Shown here: one piece after another, positions 1-7,100 of the stretch
How the letters are laid out: the number at the start of each line of letters is the position of its first letter
How positions within the stretch are numbered: the first letter of the stretch is position 1
Assembly: GCA_015665275.1 (NCBI GenBank)
Contig: JADFAL010000003.1
Coordinates: forward strand, 1-36,758
Source of the DNA: Flavobacteriales bacterium
GTDB lineage: Bacteria; Bacteroidota; Bacteroidia; Flavobacteriales_D; Crocinitomicaceae
Length of the DNA stretch: 36,758 nucleotides
Reading direction: 5' to 3'
The notes under the pieces: generated by a model
The model's input: only the letters and a program-made list of their open reading frames with translations
Told to the model about the DNA's origin: nothing
The model's database searches: none
Made by a program: the position numbers and the translations under genes

Positions 1-41
1 CTTCAAATAACATATACCCGTTACGCATATGTTATTTGAAG
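1..41. repeat. 15-bp perfect inverted repeat at the window edge
   Basis: Bases 1-15 are the exact reverse complement of bases 27-41, with an 11-base spacer. The right arm is coding sequence of the dapA fragment. The left arm puts an in-frame TAA at 8-10 just upstream of it. No T-tract follows on the plus strand, so it does not look like a plus-strand terminator. A fold-back artefact at a contig end is the simplest reading; a genuine rearrangement within dapA is the alternative. Confidence 0.85.
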
Positions 42-178
42 AAGGAAATCCGGGAGGGGTGAAAGCTTCGTTAACAAAACAAAAAATCATGAAACCAACA
101 ATGCGCAGGCCGTTATATCCAATATCAGCGGATTTGCAAGGACGCATCGAACAAGAAACAGAACGCATTTTATCTTAA
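17..178 (+). CDS. dapA: 4-hydroxy-tetrahydrodipicolinate synthase, C-terminal fragment (partial)
   Basis: The open frame from base 17 to the TAA at 176-178 encodes 53 residues. It carries the C-terminal DapA signature: MLFEEGNPGGVK followed about 20 residues later by RRPLYPIS, matching the LFxEGNPxxVK and RLPLxPxS pattern of the family. DapA condenses pyruvate and aspartate semialdehyde in lysine and diaminopimelate synthesis. The rest of the gene lies outside the window. Upstream of base 17 the frame meets a stop at 8-10 that comes from the inverted-repeat arm, so the 5' boundary is probably an artefact. The next enzyme of the pathway, dapB, is also in this window (20981-21700) but in a different operon. 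The call rests on motif recognition over a short piece. Confidence 0.72.
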   Translation, partial: PVTHMLFEEGNPGGVKASLTKQKIMKPTMRRPLYPISADLQGRIEQETERILS

Positions 179-188
179 TTTTTGAGTG

Positions 189-249
189 GTACACTGAGAC
201 TTTCGATTGATAAGAAAGTTTTTCTATGTACACTGAGGCTCTCGAAGTG
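189..249. repeat. Two copies of a dispersed short repeat (GTACACTGAGRCTYTCGA)
   Basis: GTACACTGAGACTTTCGA at 189-206 and GTACACTGAGGCTCTCGAAG at 228-247 are two copies of one motif about 39 bases apart, in the gap between dapA and the DHH phosphoesterase gene. The 17 bases at 232-248 recur exactly, in reverse orientation, at 30618-30634. The stretch 179-309 otherwise holds no gene that can be supported. Confidence 0.7.
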
Positions 250-309
250 AATATAGAATTTCGAAGCAAGAATAGAATTTAAGCACAATACGAAATCAAC
301 AAAGGAAAT

Positions 310-1305
310 TTGAAACAAGCCAATCAAATAATACAACTAGCGGGTGAAGCCCAAAATGTAGTAATTACGAGCCACAGATCACCAGACGGGGATTCCATCG
401 GAAGTTCATTGGGCTTGTCGCGATTCCTGAAAAGTCTGGGAATAGAAGCTACAATTTGCCATCCCGATCCCTGTCCTAACTTTTTGAACTGGGCAAAGCG
501 TTCTGATATCATATTGGATTTCGAGAACGATACAGCCGCAGTAAAGGAGGCCATGACAAATGCTGATGTGATCTTTTCATTGGATTACAATGGCGCAGGT
601 CGATTGGGGAATGATATGGGAGAATTGCTTACTAGCGCATCTGCAGCGAAGATCATGATTGATCATCACTTAAATCCAGACAATATTTTTGACGTTTCAG
701 TCTCACATCCTGAGGTAGGGTCCACTTCACAATTGATTTTTGAATTGATTGAGGCTTCTGGGAATTTTAGCAAAATCACAGCTGAGATGATGGAACCTTT
801 GTATCTAGGCATTATGACAGATACAGGATCTTTCCGATTTGACTCTGTCGATGATAGAACACACACGATCATTTCGAAAATGTTGGAAACAGGGCTGAAT
901 CATACAGCTATACACGAAAATACTTTCGATGGAAACCGATTGGACAAGTTGAAATTGAGAGGGTATGCCATTTCCGAAAAGCTCGAATTGATTCCCGAAA
1001 TGAAAACGGCCATTGTTTCGCTAGATGAGGCAGAAATGGAAAGATTCAACTATATAAAAGGAGATACAGAAGGCTTGGTAAACATCGCATTGTCCATCGA
1101 AGGAGTAGAAATGGCGGCGTTTTTCGCAGAGAAAGATGGGAAGATTAAAATTTCATTTCGATCCAAAGGTCCGGCTATAAATGAACTTGCTGGAGATCAC
1201 TTTCAAGGTGGTGGCCACAAATTTGCAGCAGGCGGTGTGAGTTTTGACGATATGAATACTACCCTTGCACGATTCAAATCAGTTCTTCCGGATTATGTCA
1301 AATAA
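310..1305 (+). CDS. DHH-family phosphoesterase (NrnA-like nanoRNase/pAp phosphatase)
   Basis: This 331-residue protein has the full DHH/DHHA1 layout. Motif I is HRSPDGDS at residues 22-29, an aspartate lies in LDYN at 91-94, DHH is at 118-120, TDTGSFRF is at 170-177, and the DHHA1 nucleotide-binding motif GGGHKFAAGG is at 300-309. These residues bind Mn2+ and substrate in NrnA-type enzymes, which degrade short oligoribonucleotides (2-5 nt) and dephosphorylate pAp. Cytoplasmic. The start is a TTG at 310 preceded by AAAGGA; family members begin about 20 residues before motif I, which fits, and no suitable ATG lies nearby. The downstream FKBP lipoprotein gene starts inside its last codons, so the genes are probably co-transcribed. 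The exact substrate cannot be read from sequence. Confidence 0.92.
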   Translation: MKQANQIIQLAGEAQNVVITSHRSPDGDSIGSSLGLSRFLKSLGIEATICHPDPCPNFLNWAKRSDIILDFENDTAAVKEAMTNADVIFSLDYNGAGRLGNDMGELLTSASAAKIMIDHHLNPDNIFDVSVSHPEVGSTSQLIFELIEASGNFSKITAEMMEPLYLGIMTDTGSFRFDSVDDRTHTIISKMLETGLNHTAIHENTFDGNRLDKLKLRGYAISEKLELIPEMKTAIVSLDEAEMERFNYIKGDTEGLVNIALSIEGVEMAAFFAEKDGKIKISFRSKGPAINELAGDHFQGGGHKFAAGGVSFDDMNTTLARFKSVLPDYVK

Positions 1306-1825
1306 GTGGATCTACATAGCATTGTTCTTGTGGGTGGTTTCCTGTGGAGATTCGGAAGAAAAGAAGCAGCAACAGCAACCAACAAATTGGAACACAGAGA
1401 AATCCAGTGATTTTAATCGCAGCTTGTCCCAAAAGGAGGCAGACAATATTCAATTATACCTCGAAATGCGTCCGGATTGGCAAATGACTACAACGGGAAC
1501 CGGCTTGCAATATTGGATCTATAAAGAAGGGAATGGGGCAGCACCGCAACCGGATGAAATCGCAGAGATTGAGTACGAAATTAGCTTGTTGACTGGTGAA
1601 TTGTGCTATAAAACGGAAAGCGACGAATACGAAGAGGTCCGCGTGGATCGAAGCGATATTGAATCCGGAATTCAGGAGTCTTTGAAATTATTGAAAGTAG
1701 GAGACGAAGCAAAATTGATCATTCCAAGCCATCTTGGTCAGGGATTGCTCGGTGATTTTGACAAGATTCCGCCATTGAAATCACTCGTAGTAGATATTAA
1801 ACTAATTGGAATTAAGAACAAATGA
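1295..1825 (+). CDS. FKBP-type peptidyl-prolyl isomerase lipoprotein, GldI-like
   Basis: The 176-residue product starts at ATG 1295, inside the 3' end of the DHH gene. An in-frame ATG at 1265 would put ten polar residues before the signal peptide and is less likely. The N-terminus is a lipoprotein signal with the lipobox VVSC (Cys17). After a Gln-rich linker, an FKBP-like fold follows from about residue 70, with the typical IESGIQESLKLLKVGDEAKL and IPPLKSLVVDIKLIGI segments. It probably helps fold envelope proteins. In flavobacteria the gliding/type 9 secretion protein GldI is a lipoprotein of this type, often beside a DHH phosphoesterase and a second FKBP gene as here; the GldI assignment is an inference from this context. 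Its stop overlaps the next start (ATGA at 1822). Confidence 0.8.
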   Translation: MSNKWIYIALFLWVVSCGDSEEKKQQQQPTNWNTEKSSDFNRSLSQKEADNIQLYLEMRPDWQMTTTGTGLQYWIYKEGNGAAPQPDEIAEIEYEISLLTGELCYKTESDEYEEVRVDRSDIESGIQESLKLLKVGDEAKLIIPSHLGQGLLGDFDKIPPLKSLVVDIKLIGIKNK

Positions 1826-2703
1826 TACGATTTATCAGCCTCACAGCGCTCTTGGCTGTTTTTGCAGCTTGCGAAACAGATGGAGTAGAGAAAGCACCTC
1901 AGGAAACTGCACAGAAAAAAGTGGAGGAACCGGAACGTATTGGCGCAGAAATTAAGGATTCTACAAAAATCGACTTGGAAGAAGAGTATGATGTAATAGA
2001 TGAGATGACATTGAGTAACGGTATGAAAATCAAGTGGTTTAAGCACGGAGATGGAGCCGTTGTGAAAGATGGCGACATGATCCAACTGAATTATCAGGTG
2101 AATCTTGAAAACGGTAAAACCATCGACGCTGCATCAATGAGAAAATTAGAAAGTGTGCCGTTTATGGTCGGTTTTCAAATGCAGCCAAGTTGGGATTTCG
2201 CATTGCGCGAGTTACGATTGGGAGATCACGTAGAAGTATTCATTCCATATCAATTGGCGCGAGGAGACAAGGAAATTAAAGGAGTGATGCCAGCGAAGTC
2301 TAACAACATTGTCAAAATGCACATTATGGGGATCAAAGAGGCCGATCGAGAAATTGATGGAACGCGCGTTTGGATGTTTGCTCAAAATGATGAGAATACG
2401 GACGCCTTTGGCCCAAGCAAGCGCATTGCTTTTCACTGCTACATTTCAAGTCCTTCGCATCCCTTGTATTACGATTCCCAGCAATTGAACAATCCCTTTA
2501 ATTACGGATTTGGAGAGCCAGGGCTGGTTCCAGGACTAAAGAAAGCGTTAAATAACGCTAAAAGATCAGATCTTATGTTGATCCATGTTCCTTCAAAAGA
2601 AGCCTATGGAAATCAAGGATATTTAGAGTACGTCAAGCCTAACGAAGATTTATTTTACCGAGTTATGGTCTTAGACGTTGCAGATAATAAAACCGAAAAC
2701 TAG
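1822..2703 (+). CDS. Lipoprotein with two FKBP-like domains
   Basis: The 293-residue product starts at the ATG of an ATGA overlap with the preceding FKBP gene, suggesting translational coupling. It has a lipoprotein signal peptide ending in FAAC (Cys17) and an acidic linker. An FKBP-like domain follows at about residues 62-172, with GDMIQLNYQVNLENGKTID and LRLGDHVEVFIP. A second, more diverged FKBP-like unit lies at about 180-287, with FGEPGLVPGLKKAL and DLMLIHVPSKEAYG. The second unit retains the AYG turn typical of active FKBPs, so isomerase activity is plausible there, but this was not established. It is likely anchored on the periplasmic side of a membrane and acts as a folding factor for exported proteins. 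Confidence 0.85.
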   Translation: MIRFISLTALLAVFAACETDGVEKAPQETAQKKVEEPERIGAEIKDSTKIDLEEEYDVIDEMTLSNGMKIKWFKHGDGAVVKDGDMIQLNYQVNLENGKTIDAASMRKLESVPFMVGFQMQPSWDFALRELRLGDHVEVFIPYQLARGDKEIKGVMPAKSNNIVKMHIMGIKEADREIDGTRVWMFAQNDENTDAFGPSKRIAFHCYISSPSHPLYYDSQQLNNPFNYGFGEPGLVPGLKKALNNAKRSDLMLIHVPSKEAYGNQGYLEYVKPNEDLFYRVMVLDVADNKTEN

Positions 2704-2714
2704 GACCAAATGCT

Positions 2715-2722
2715 TATCTTTG
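2715..2722 (+). promoter_or_regulatory. -7 promoter element TATCTTTG upstream of the M23 peptidase gene
   Basis: TATCTTTG matches the Bacteroidota -7 consensus TAnnTTTG exactly. It lies 36 bases before the ATG at 2758, just after the stop of the FKBP lipoprotein gene. A clear -33 TTTG at the right distance is not seen. It supports starting the peptidase at 2758 and not at the upstream ATG at 2710. Confidence 0.5.
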
Positions 2723-2757
2723 GCGCGCAAGCGAACAATAGCCAGAATACACGAACT

Positions 2758-3699
2758 ATGCGATTCTTCTTAATTTCTTTCTTCCTTCTGAATCTATCAG
2801 TGGGATATTCGCAAAAAATTATTGATAGTATTCCATCGGAAAACGGAATGATGTATATCTTCTCAAACCGAACATGGATGTATAAAGAAGACCTGAATTT
2901 TGATGGTGTCATGAACAAACATCTCGATCAATTGGTTCAGGAGGATTCAAGTATCAACTTCTATCAAGATTGGGATATCGATGTGTGTTATACATCCAAT
3001 CTGGGCAATGACCCAAATCAAATTAAAGATACGCTATGGATTTGTCTGGAAGATAAAGAGTCCGACAGTCTTGATAATGCGTTTCACATGCCATTCAACG
3101 GAAGGATTACATCGCATTTTGGATGGAGAAGAGGTAGAATGCACAACGGAACTGATATTGACTTGACAACCGGAGATACCGTAAAAGCAGCATGGGGCGG
3201 TAAAGTACGTTATGCGAAATACAACGACGGTGGATTTGGAAACTTGGTTGTTATCCGTCATCACAACGGTTTAGAGACGTTCTACGCGCACCTTTCAAAG
3301 CATTTGGTGGTACCGAATCAAATTATTGAGCCAGGCGAAGCGCTTGGATTGGGTGGGAATACAGGGCACTCCTACGGATCACACCTTCATTTTGAAGTAC
3401 GTTTCTACGATATTCCAATCGACCCAGAATCTATTATCGATTTCGAGAACAAAGAAGTTCGAAACGAAAATTTACTGGTTCACAGAGGAACATTCCGCCC
3501 AGGAGCGCACAAATCAGCGAATACAAGCAACGTTGCTAGTAGTGCAGCTTCCGGAGGTAAATATTACAGAATTCGCTCTGGAGACACCTTGTCGGCTATT
3601 GCGACACGAAACAGAACAACGGTATCACGCTTGTGTCAACTCAACGGAATTCGTCCCACGACCGTTCTTCAGATTGGTCGCAACCTAAGAATTAGGTAA
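2758..3699 (+). CDS. M23-family metallopeptidase with C-terminal LysM domain
   Basis: Starting at ATG 2758 gives 313 residues beginning with a clean signal peptide (cleavage after about residue 19, VGYSQ). An upstream in-frame ATG at 2710 would add 16 residues before the signal and overlap the promoter element, so it was rejected. The M23 LytM/DD-endopeptidase domain spans about residues 112-225. The zinc ligands are visible as His129 and Asp133 in HNGTDID and His211 in HLHFE, with catalytic His178 in FYAHLS and His209. The LysM peptidoglycan-binding module is at 268-313 (RIRSGDTLSAIA). It probably cleaves peptide cross-links in the periplasm during wall remodelling. BamD is encoded 32 bases downstream. 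Confidence 0.93.
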   Translation: MRFFLISFFLLNLSVGYSQKIIDSIPSENGMMYIFSNRTWMYKEDLNFDGVMNKHLDQLVQEDSSINFYQDWDIDVCYTSNLGNDPNQIKDTLWICLEDKESDSLDNAFHMPFNGRITSHFGWRRGRMHNGTDIDLTTGDTVKAAWGGKVRYAKYNDGGFGNLVVIRHHNGLETFYAHLSKHLVVPNQIIEPGEALGLGGNTGHSYGSHLHFEVRFYDIPIDPESIIDFENKEVRNENLLVHRGTFRPGAHKSANTSNVASSAASGGKYYRIRSGDTLSAIATRNRTTVSRLCQLNGIRPTTVLQIGRNLRIR

Positions 3700-3731
3700 C
3701 AATAAAACAAAGAAAATAGCGTATTTCCCCT

Positions 3732-4637
3732 ATGAAATCAATCTTATATAGCGCCTTAATTGCCAGCATAACCTTAGGGTTTGCTTCGTGCAGTGGATAC
3801 AATGAAATCTTGAAAGGCGATGATTACGAGAAGAAAATTCAAATAGCCGATGAATACTATCAGGCGGGGGTGACTCCAAAGATTAAGTATCGTAAATCGG
3901 AAAAAGCAATTGAGAAGAAAGGAGCTATTCGTAAACAAAAATTCCGAACAGGTTCTTTGCAGCGATCAGTAGCTTTGTATGAGCAAATCTATCAGCGAAT
4001 GCCGAAGGGAGCAGAAGGAGAGTTGTCGTATTTCAGAATTGGAACGGCATACTACTATTCGAACGACTTCTACATGGCAGGATATTATTTGGCGCAGTTT
4101 CCGCAACGCTTCCCTTTTTCAGCCAAAGGGGAGGAGGCATCATTCTTAAGTGCAATGTGTTCTGTAAATAATTCACCAACTCCTTCATTGGATAAAACGG
4201 ACACGGAATTGGCAATTAGAGACCTGCAAACTTTTATCGATCAATATCCACAGTCAGAACTCGTTGATTCGTGCAATACGCTCATTGATGGCTTGCGTTT
4301 CAAATTGGAGCAGAAGGATTACGAGGCGGTTTTATTGTACGATAAGACAGCGAATTACAACGCTGCTGTGACATCCGCAGAAACCTTTATCGAGGATTTT
4401 CCAATTTCACGTTACAGAGAACAAGTATTACAAATTGCCGTTGAGAACTCATATTTGCTAGCTAAGAATAGTATAGACAATAAAAAAGCAGAGCGAATCG
4501 GCAATACTATTGAAAGATATAATAACTTTGTAGCCCAATTCCCAGAATCTGTAGAGTTAGGTCGTTTTGAAAAAATGATCGAAGAACTCAAAGACATGGA
4601 AAGGGAATTGGCAGCTAAAAAGCCAAATAAGAACTAA
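3732..4637 (+). CDS. bamD: Outer membrane assembly lipoprotein BamD
   Basis: The 301-residue protein has a lipoprotein signal ending GFASC (Cys20) and TPR-like helices through the mature chain, such as YFRIGTAYYYSNDFYMAGYYLAQF and ELAIRDLQTFIDQYPQSELVDSCN. BamD is the essential lipoprotein of the BAM complex that inserts beta-barrel proteins into the outer membrane. The order bamD - rpoZ - coaBC - DUF4835 - recN is recalled as a conserved Bacteroidota arrangement and supports the call. An unusual feature is a basic, Lys/Arg-rich stretch at about residues 47-76, between the first helix (DEYYQAG) and SVALYEQIYQRM, that lengthens the first TPR compared with the usual family layout. Confidence 0.9.
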   Translation: MKSILYSALIASITLGFASCSGYNEILKGDDYEKKIQIADEYYQAGVTPKIKYRKSEKAIEKKGAIRKQKFRTGSLQRSVALYEQIYQRMPKGAEGELSYFRIGTAYYYSNDFYMAGYYLAQFPQRFPFSAKGEEASFLSAMCSVNNSPTPSLDKTDTELAIRDLQTFIDQYPQSELVDSCNTLIDGLRFKLEQKDYEAVLLYDKTANYNAAVTSAETFIEDFPISRYREQVLQIAVENSYLLAKNSIDNKKAERIGNTIERYNNFVAQFPESVELGRFEKMIEELKDMERELAAKKPNKN

Positions 4638-4651
4638 GCAAACACAGATAT

Positions 4652-4984
4652 ATGAGCTTCAAGAATAGCACAGCAGAGAAAACAACTGTAACACGTGATA
4701 CTATTGATTTAGAAAAATCAACAGAAAACATTTACGAGTCTATTGTATTGTTGTCTAAGCGTTCTAATCAGTTGAACGTTTCTTTGAAAGAAGAATTGAC
4801 ACAGAAGTTACAAGAGTTCGCTTCTACAACCGACAACTTGGAAGAGATTTTCGAGAACCGTGAGCAGATTGAAATTTCACGTTTCTACGAGCGTCTACCA
4901 AAACCAGTAGCAATCGCTATTGAAGAATTGTTAGGGGATAAAATTTACGTTCGCAATCCAGAGGTGGACGAAGATGAGCAGTAA
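4652..4984 (+). CDS. rpoZ: RNA polymerase omega subunit, Bacteroidota type
   Basis: The 110-residue protein starts 14 bases after bamD. It has the pattern of the Bacteroidota RpoZ family: DLEKSTENIYESIVLLSKRSNQL at about residues 20-42, the conserved omega-like N-terminal helices, then a charged middle and FYERLPKPVAIAIEELL before an acidic tail. Omega helps assemble and stabilise the beta' subunit. These proteins are short and diverged from the proteobacterial form, so the call leans on context (bamD upstream, coaBC two bases downstream) as well as sequence. Confidence 0.85.
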   Translation: MSFKNSTAEKTTVTRDTIDLEKSTENIYESIVLLSKRSNQLNVSLKEELTQKLQEFASTTDNLEEIFENREQIEISRFYERLPKPVAIAIEELLGDKIYVRNPEVDEDEQ

Positions 4985-4986
4985 AC

Positions 4987-6192
4987 ATGCGAGGTAAACG
5001 CGTCCTTCTCGGAATTACCGGAGGAATTGCGGCTTACAAAATCGCGTTCCTAATACGCTTATTGAAAAAGAATGGGGCAGAAGTCAAAGTAATTATGACT
5101 CCTGCCTCTTGTGATTTTATAAGCCCCCTTGTCGTATCCACACTAGCAGGAAATCCTGTAGGAATTGAGTTCTGGAACAAGAACGACGGTTCCTGGAACA
5201 ATCATGTGGAATACGGATTGTGGGCCGATGTAATGGTTATTGCGCCGCTCACAGCGAATACCTTGAGCAAAATGGCCAATGGTACGTGCGACAATCTTTT
5301 ATTGGCAACATGGCTTTCTATGAAATCCAATACAATGGTGGCTCCAGCGATGGACCTCGACATGTACGCGCACCCTTCGACAAAAGAAAATTTAAACCGT
5401 CTAGAATCGTTCGGAATTGAGATTATCCCTGCAACCTCAGGAGAATTGGCATCAGGACTAGAAGGCGAGGGACGTATGGCCGAACCAGAGGTTATAGTAG
5501 ACGCTATTCAAAATTACTTTGAACGTCAATTAGACCCATGGTTCGTTGGTAAGAAGGCACTAATCACCGCCGGACCGACGTATGAAGCTATTGATCCGGT
5601 GCGATTTATTGGAAATCACAGCAGCGGTAAAATGGGGATTGCTTTGGCGCAGAACCTTGCAGATCGAGGAATGGAGGTACAACTCATTCTCGGACCAACC
5701 AAAGAATCTGTATCGCACGACCGAATCACAGTAACGAACATCTCCAGTGCGAATGAAATGTTGGAAGCCGTTCAAAAAAACTGGGGAGGAAGCGATTTGG
5801 GAATTTTTTCAGCAGCTGTTGCTGATTATCGCCCAGCCAAAGTTGAAGATCAGAAGATTAAGAAATCAGAAGATGCTTTGCAGATTGAACTGGTGAAGAA
5901 TCCTGATATTTTGATGTGGGCGGGTGAGAATAAATCTGCGGATCAATTGTTGGTAGGGTTCGCTCTAGAGACCGAGAATTTATTGGAGAACGGTCGAAAA
6001 AAGCTTGAAAAGAAGAACTTAAACTGCATTGTGCTAAATACCCTTCAGGATAGTGGCGCGGGATTTGGTGTTGACACAAACAAAATAAGTATTTTAGATA
6101 ACCACAATAATCTGCGGGAATTTGAGTTAAAATCAAAGACCGAAGTAGCCGCAGATATTGCGAACTACGTTAAAAACTACACAACAAAATGA
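4987..6192 (+). CDS. coaBC: Bifunctional phosphopantothenoylcysteine decarboxylase / phosphopantothenate-cysteine ligase
   Basis: The 401-residue protein carries both halves of CoaBC, which converts 4'-phosphopantothenate and cysteine to 4'-phosphopantetheine in coenzyme A synthesis. The N-terminal FMN-dependent CoaC part shows GITGGIAAYK (9-18), the active-site histidine region NNHVEYG (His73), APLTANTLSKMANGTCDNLL (86-105) and PAMD (120-123). The C-terminal CoaB part shows ITAGPTYEAIDPVRFIGNHS (193-212) and the KNPDIL motif. Compared with E. coli, the PAMN asparagine is Asp123, and the flap cysteine (ACG) is serine in LASG (Ser156). Its stop overlaps the next start as ATGA at 6189. Confidence 0.95.
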   Translation: MRGKRVLLGITGGIAAYKIAFLIRLLKKNGAEVKVIMTPASCDFISPLVVSTLAGNPVGIEFWNKNDGSWNNHVEYGLWADVMVIAPLTANTLSKMANGTCDNLLLATWLSMKSNTMVAPAMDLDMYAHPSTKENLNRLESFGIEIIPATSGELASGLEGEGRMAEPEVIVDAIQNYFERQLDPWFVGKKALITAGPTYEAIDPVRFIGNHSSGKMGIALAQNLADRGMEVQLILGPTKESVSHDRITVTNISSANEMLEAVQKNWGGSDLGIFSAAVADYRPAKVEDQKIKKSEDALQIELVKNPDILMWAGENKSADQLLVGFALETENLLENGRKKLEKKNLNCIVLNTLQDSGAGFGVDTNKISILDNHNNLREFELKSKTEVAADIANYVKNYTTK

Positions 6193-7100
6193 AGTTATTG
6201 AGTGTGATTACTGCGATGGTGCTGAGTTTGGGAGTTTCTCAAGCACAGGAATTGAACTGTCAGGTTTCCATTATCACCGATGTCAATTTGGATATCACCA
6301 CCGTAGAACAAGATGTTCTAGATCAATTGGAGCAAACGGTTTTTGAATTCATGAACAACAAAGCATGGACACAAGACAAGTTTGAAGTAGAAGAGCGCAT
6401 CAACTGCAACTTGCAAATCCAAATTCGCGAAATCCCTTCGGAAGGCGTATTTAGAGGATTTATTCAAGTACAATCTTCACGCCCTGCTTTCAATTCGAGT
6501 TACAACACAACCATTTTTAATTTTCAAGACGATGACGTAACGTTTGGATTTAGTCGTGATAACGTACAAAACCTCGTTTATAGACCAGGTCAGTTCACGG
6601 ACAACTTGAGTTCCATTTTAGCCTTCTACGCCTATTTCGTTATTGGAATGGATTATGATTCGTTCTCTTTAAACGGAGGAACGCCACACTTCATTAAGGC
6701 GCAGCAAGTAGTTGCAGACGCACAAAGTCAAGGAGGAGAAGGATGGAAATCGAACGAGCAAGGAAAACAAAACCGCTTCTGGTTGGTGGATAATATCCTT
6801 CAGGAATTATTCTCGCCGCTTCGTCAATGCAATTACGAGTATCATCGAAAAGGAATCGACAACTTGCACCAAGATCGTGAGGGCGCTCGAAAGTCTGTTT
6901 ACACAGCAATGAATAAGTTGGTGAAGGTTGTGGCAACGCGCCCCAACTCTGTAAACTTGATCAACTTTGTTCAAGCCAAATCAAACGAGTTGAAGAGCAT
7001 GTACGAAGACGCAGAAATGAAGGAGAAGAACGAAATCGTTGGACTTCTTAAGCGTATCGACCCAGCCAATTCATCAAGATATCAGGAGATTCTCAACTAG
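6189..7100 (+). CDS. DUF4835 secreted protein, function unknown
   Basis: The 303-residue product begins in an ATGA overlap with coaBC. It has a signal peptide (MKLLSVITAMVLSLGVSQA, then QELNCQV) and no lipobox. The mature part matches the Bacteroidota DUF4835 family in its features: ELNCQVSI near the start, an early NNKAW...RINCNLQI stretch, TIFNFQDDDVTF in the middle and a C-terminal FVQAKSNELKSMYEDA. It is recalled between coaBC and recN in many Bacteroidota genomes, as here. Probably periplasmic. The function is not known; being co-transcribed with recN does not by itself imply a DNA repair role. Confidence 0.85.
   Translation: MKLLSVITAMVLSLGVSQAQELNCQVSIITDVNLDITTVEQDVLDQLEQTVFEFMNNKAWTQDKFEVEERINCNLQIQIREIPSEGVFRGFIQVQSSRPAFNSSYNTTIFNFQDDDVTFGFSRDNVQNLVYRPGQFTDNLSSILAFYAYFVIGMDYDSFSLNGGTPHFIKAQQVVADAQSQGGEGWKSNEQGKQNRFWLVDNILQELFSPLRQCNYEYHRKGIDNLHQDREGARKSVYTAMNKLVKVVATRPNSVNLINFVQAKSNELKSMYEDAEMKEKNEIVGLLKRIDPANSSRYQEILN

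Noticed and set aside
87-269. A 60-residue minus-strand ORF opposite the dapA end
   Set aside because: It overlaps dapA coding sequence and the dispersed repeats, has no family features and no signal or helix.
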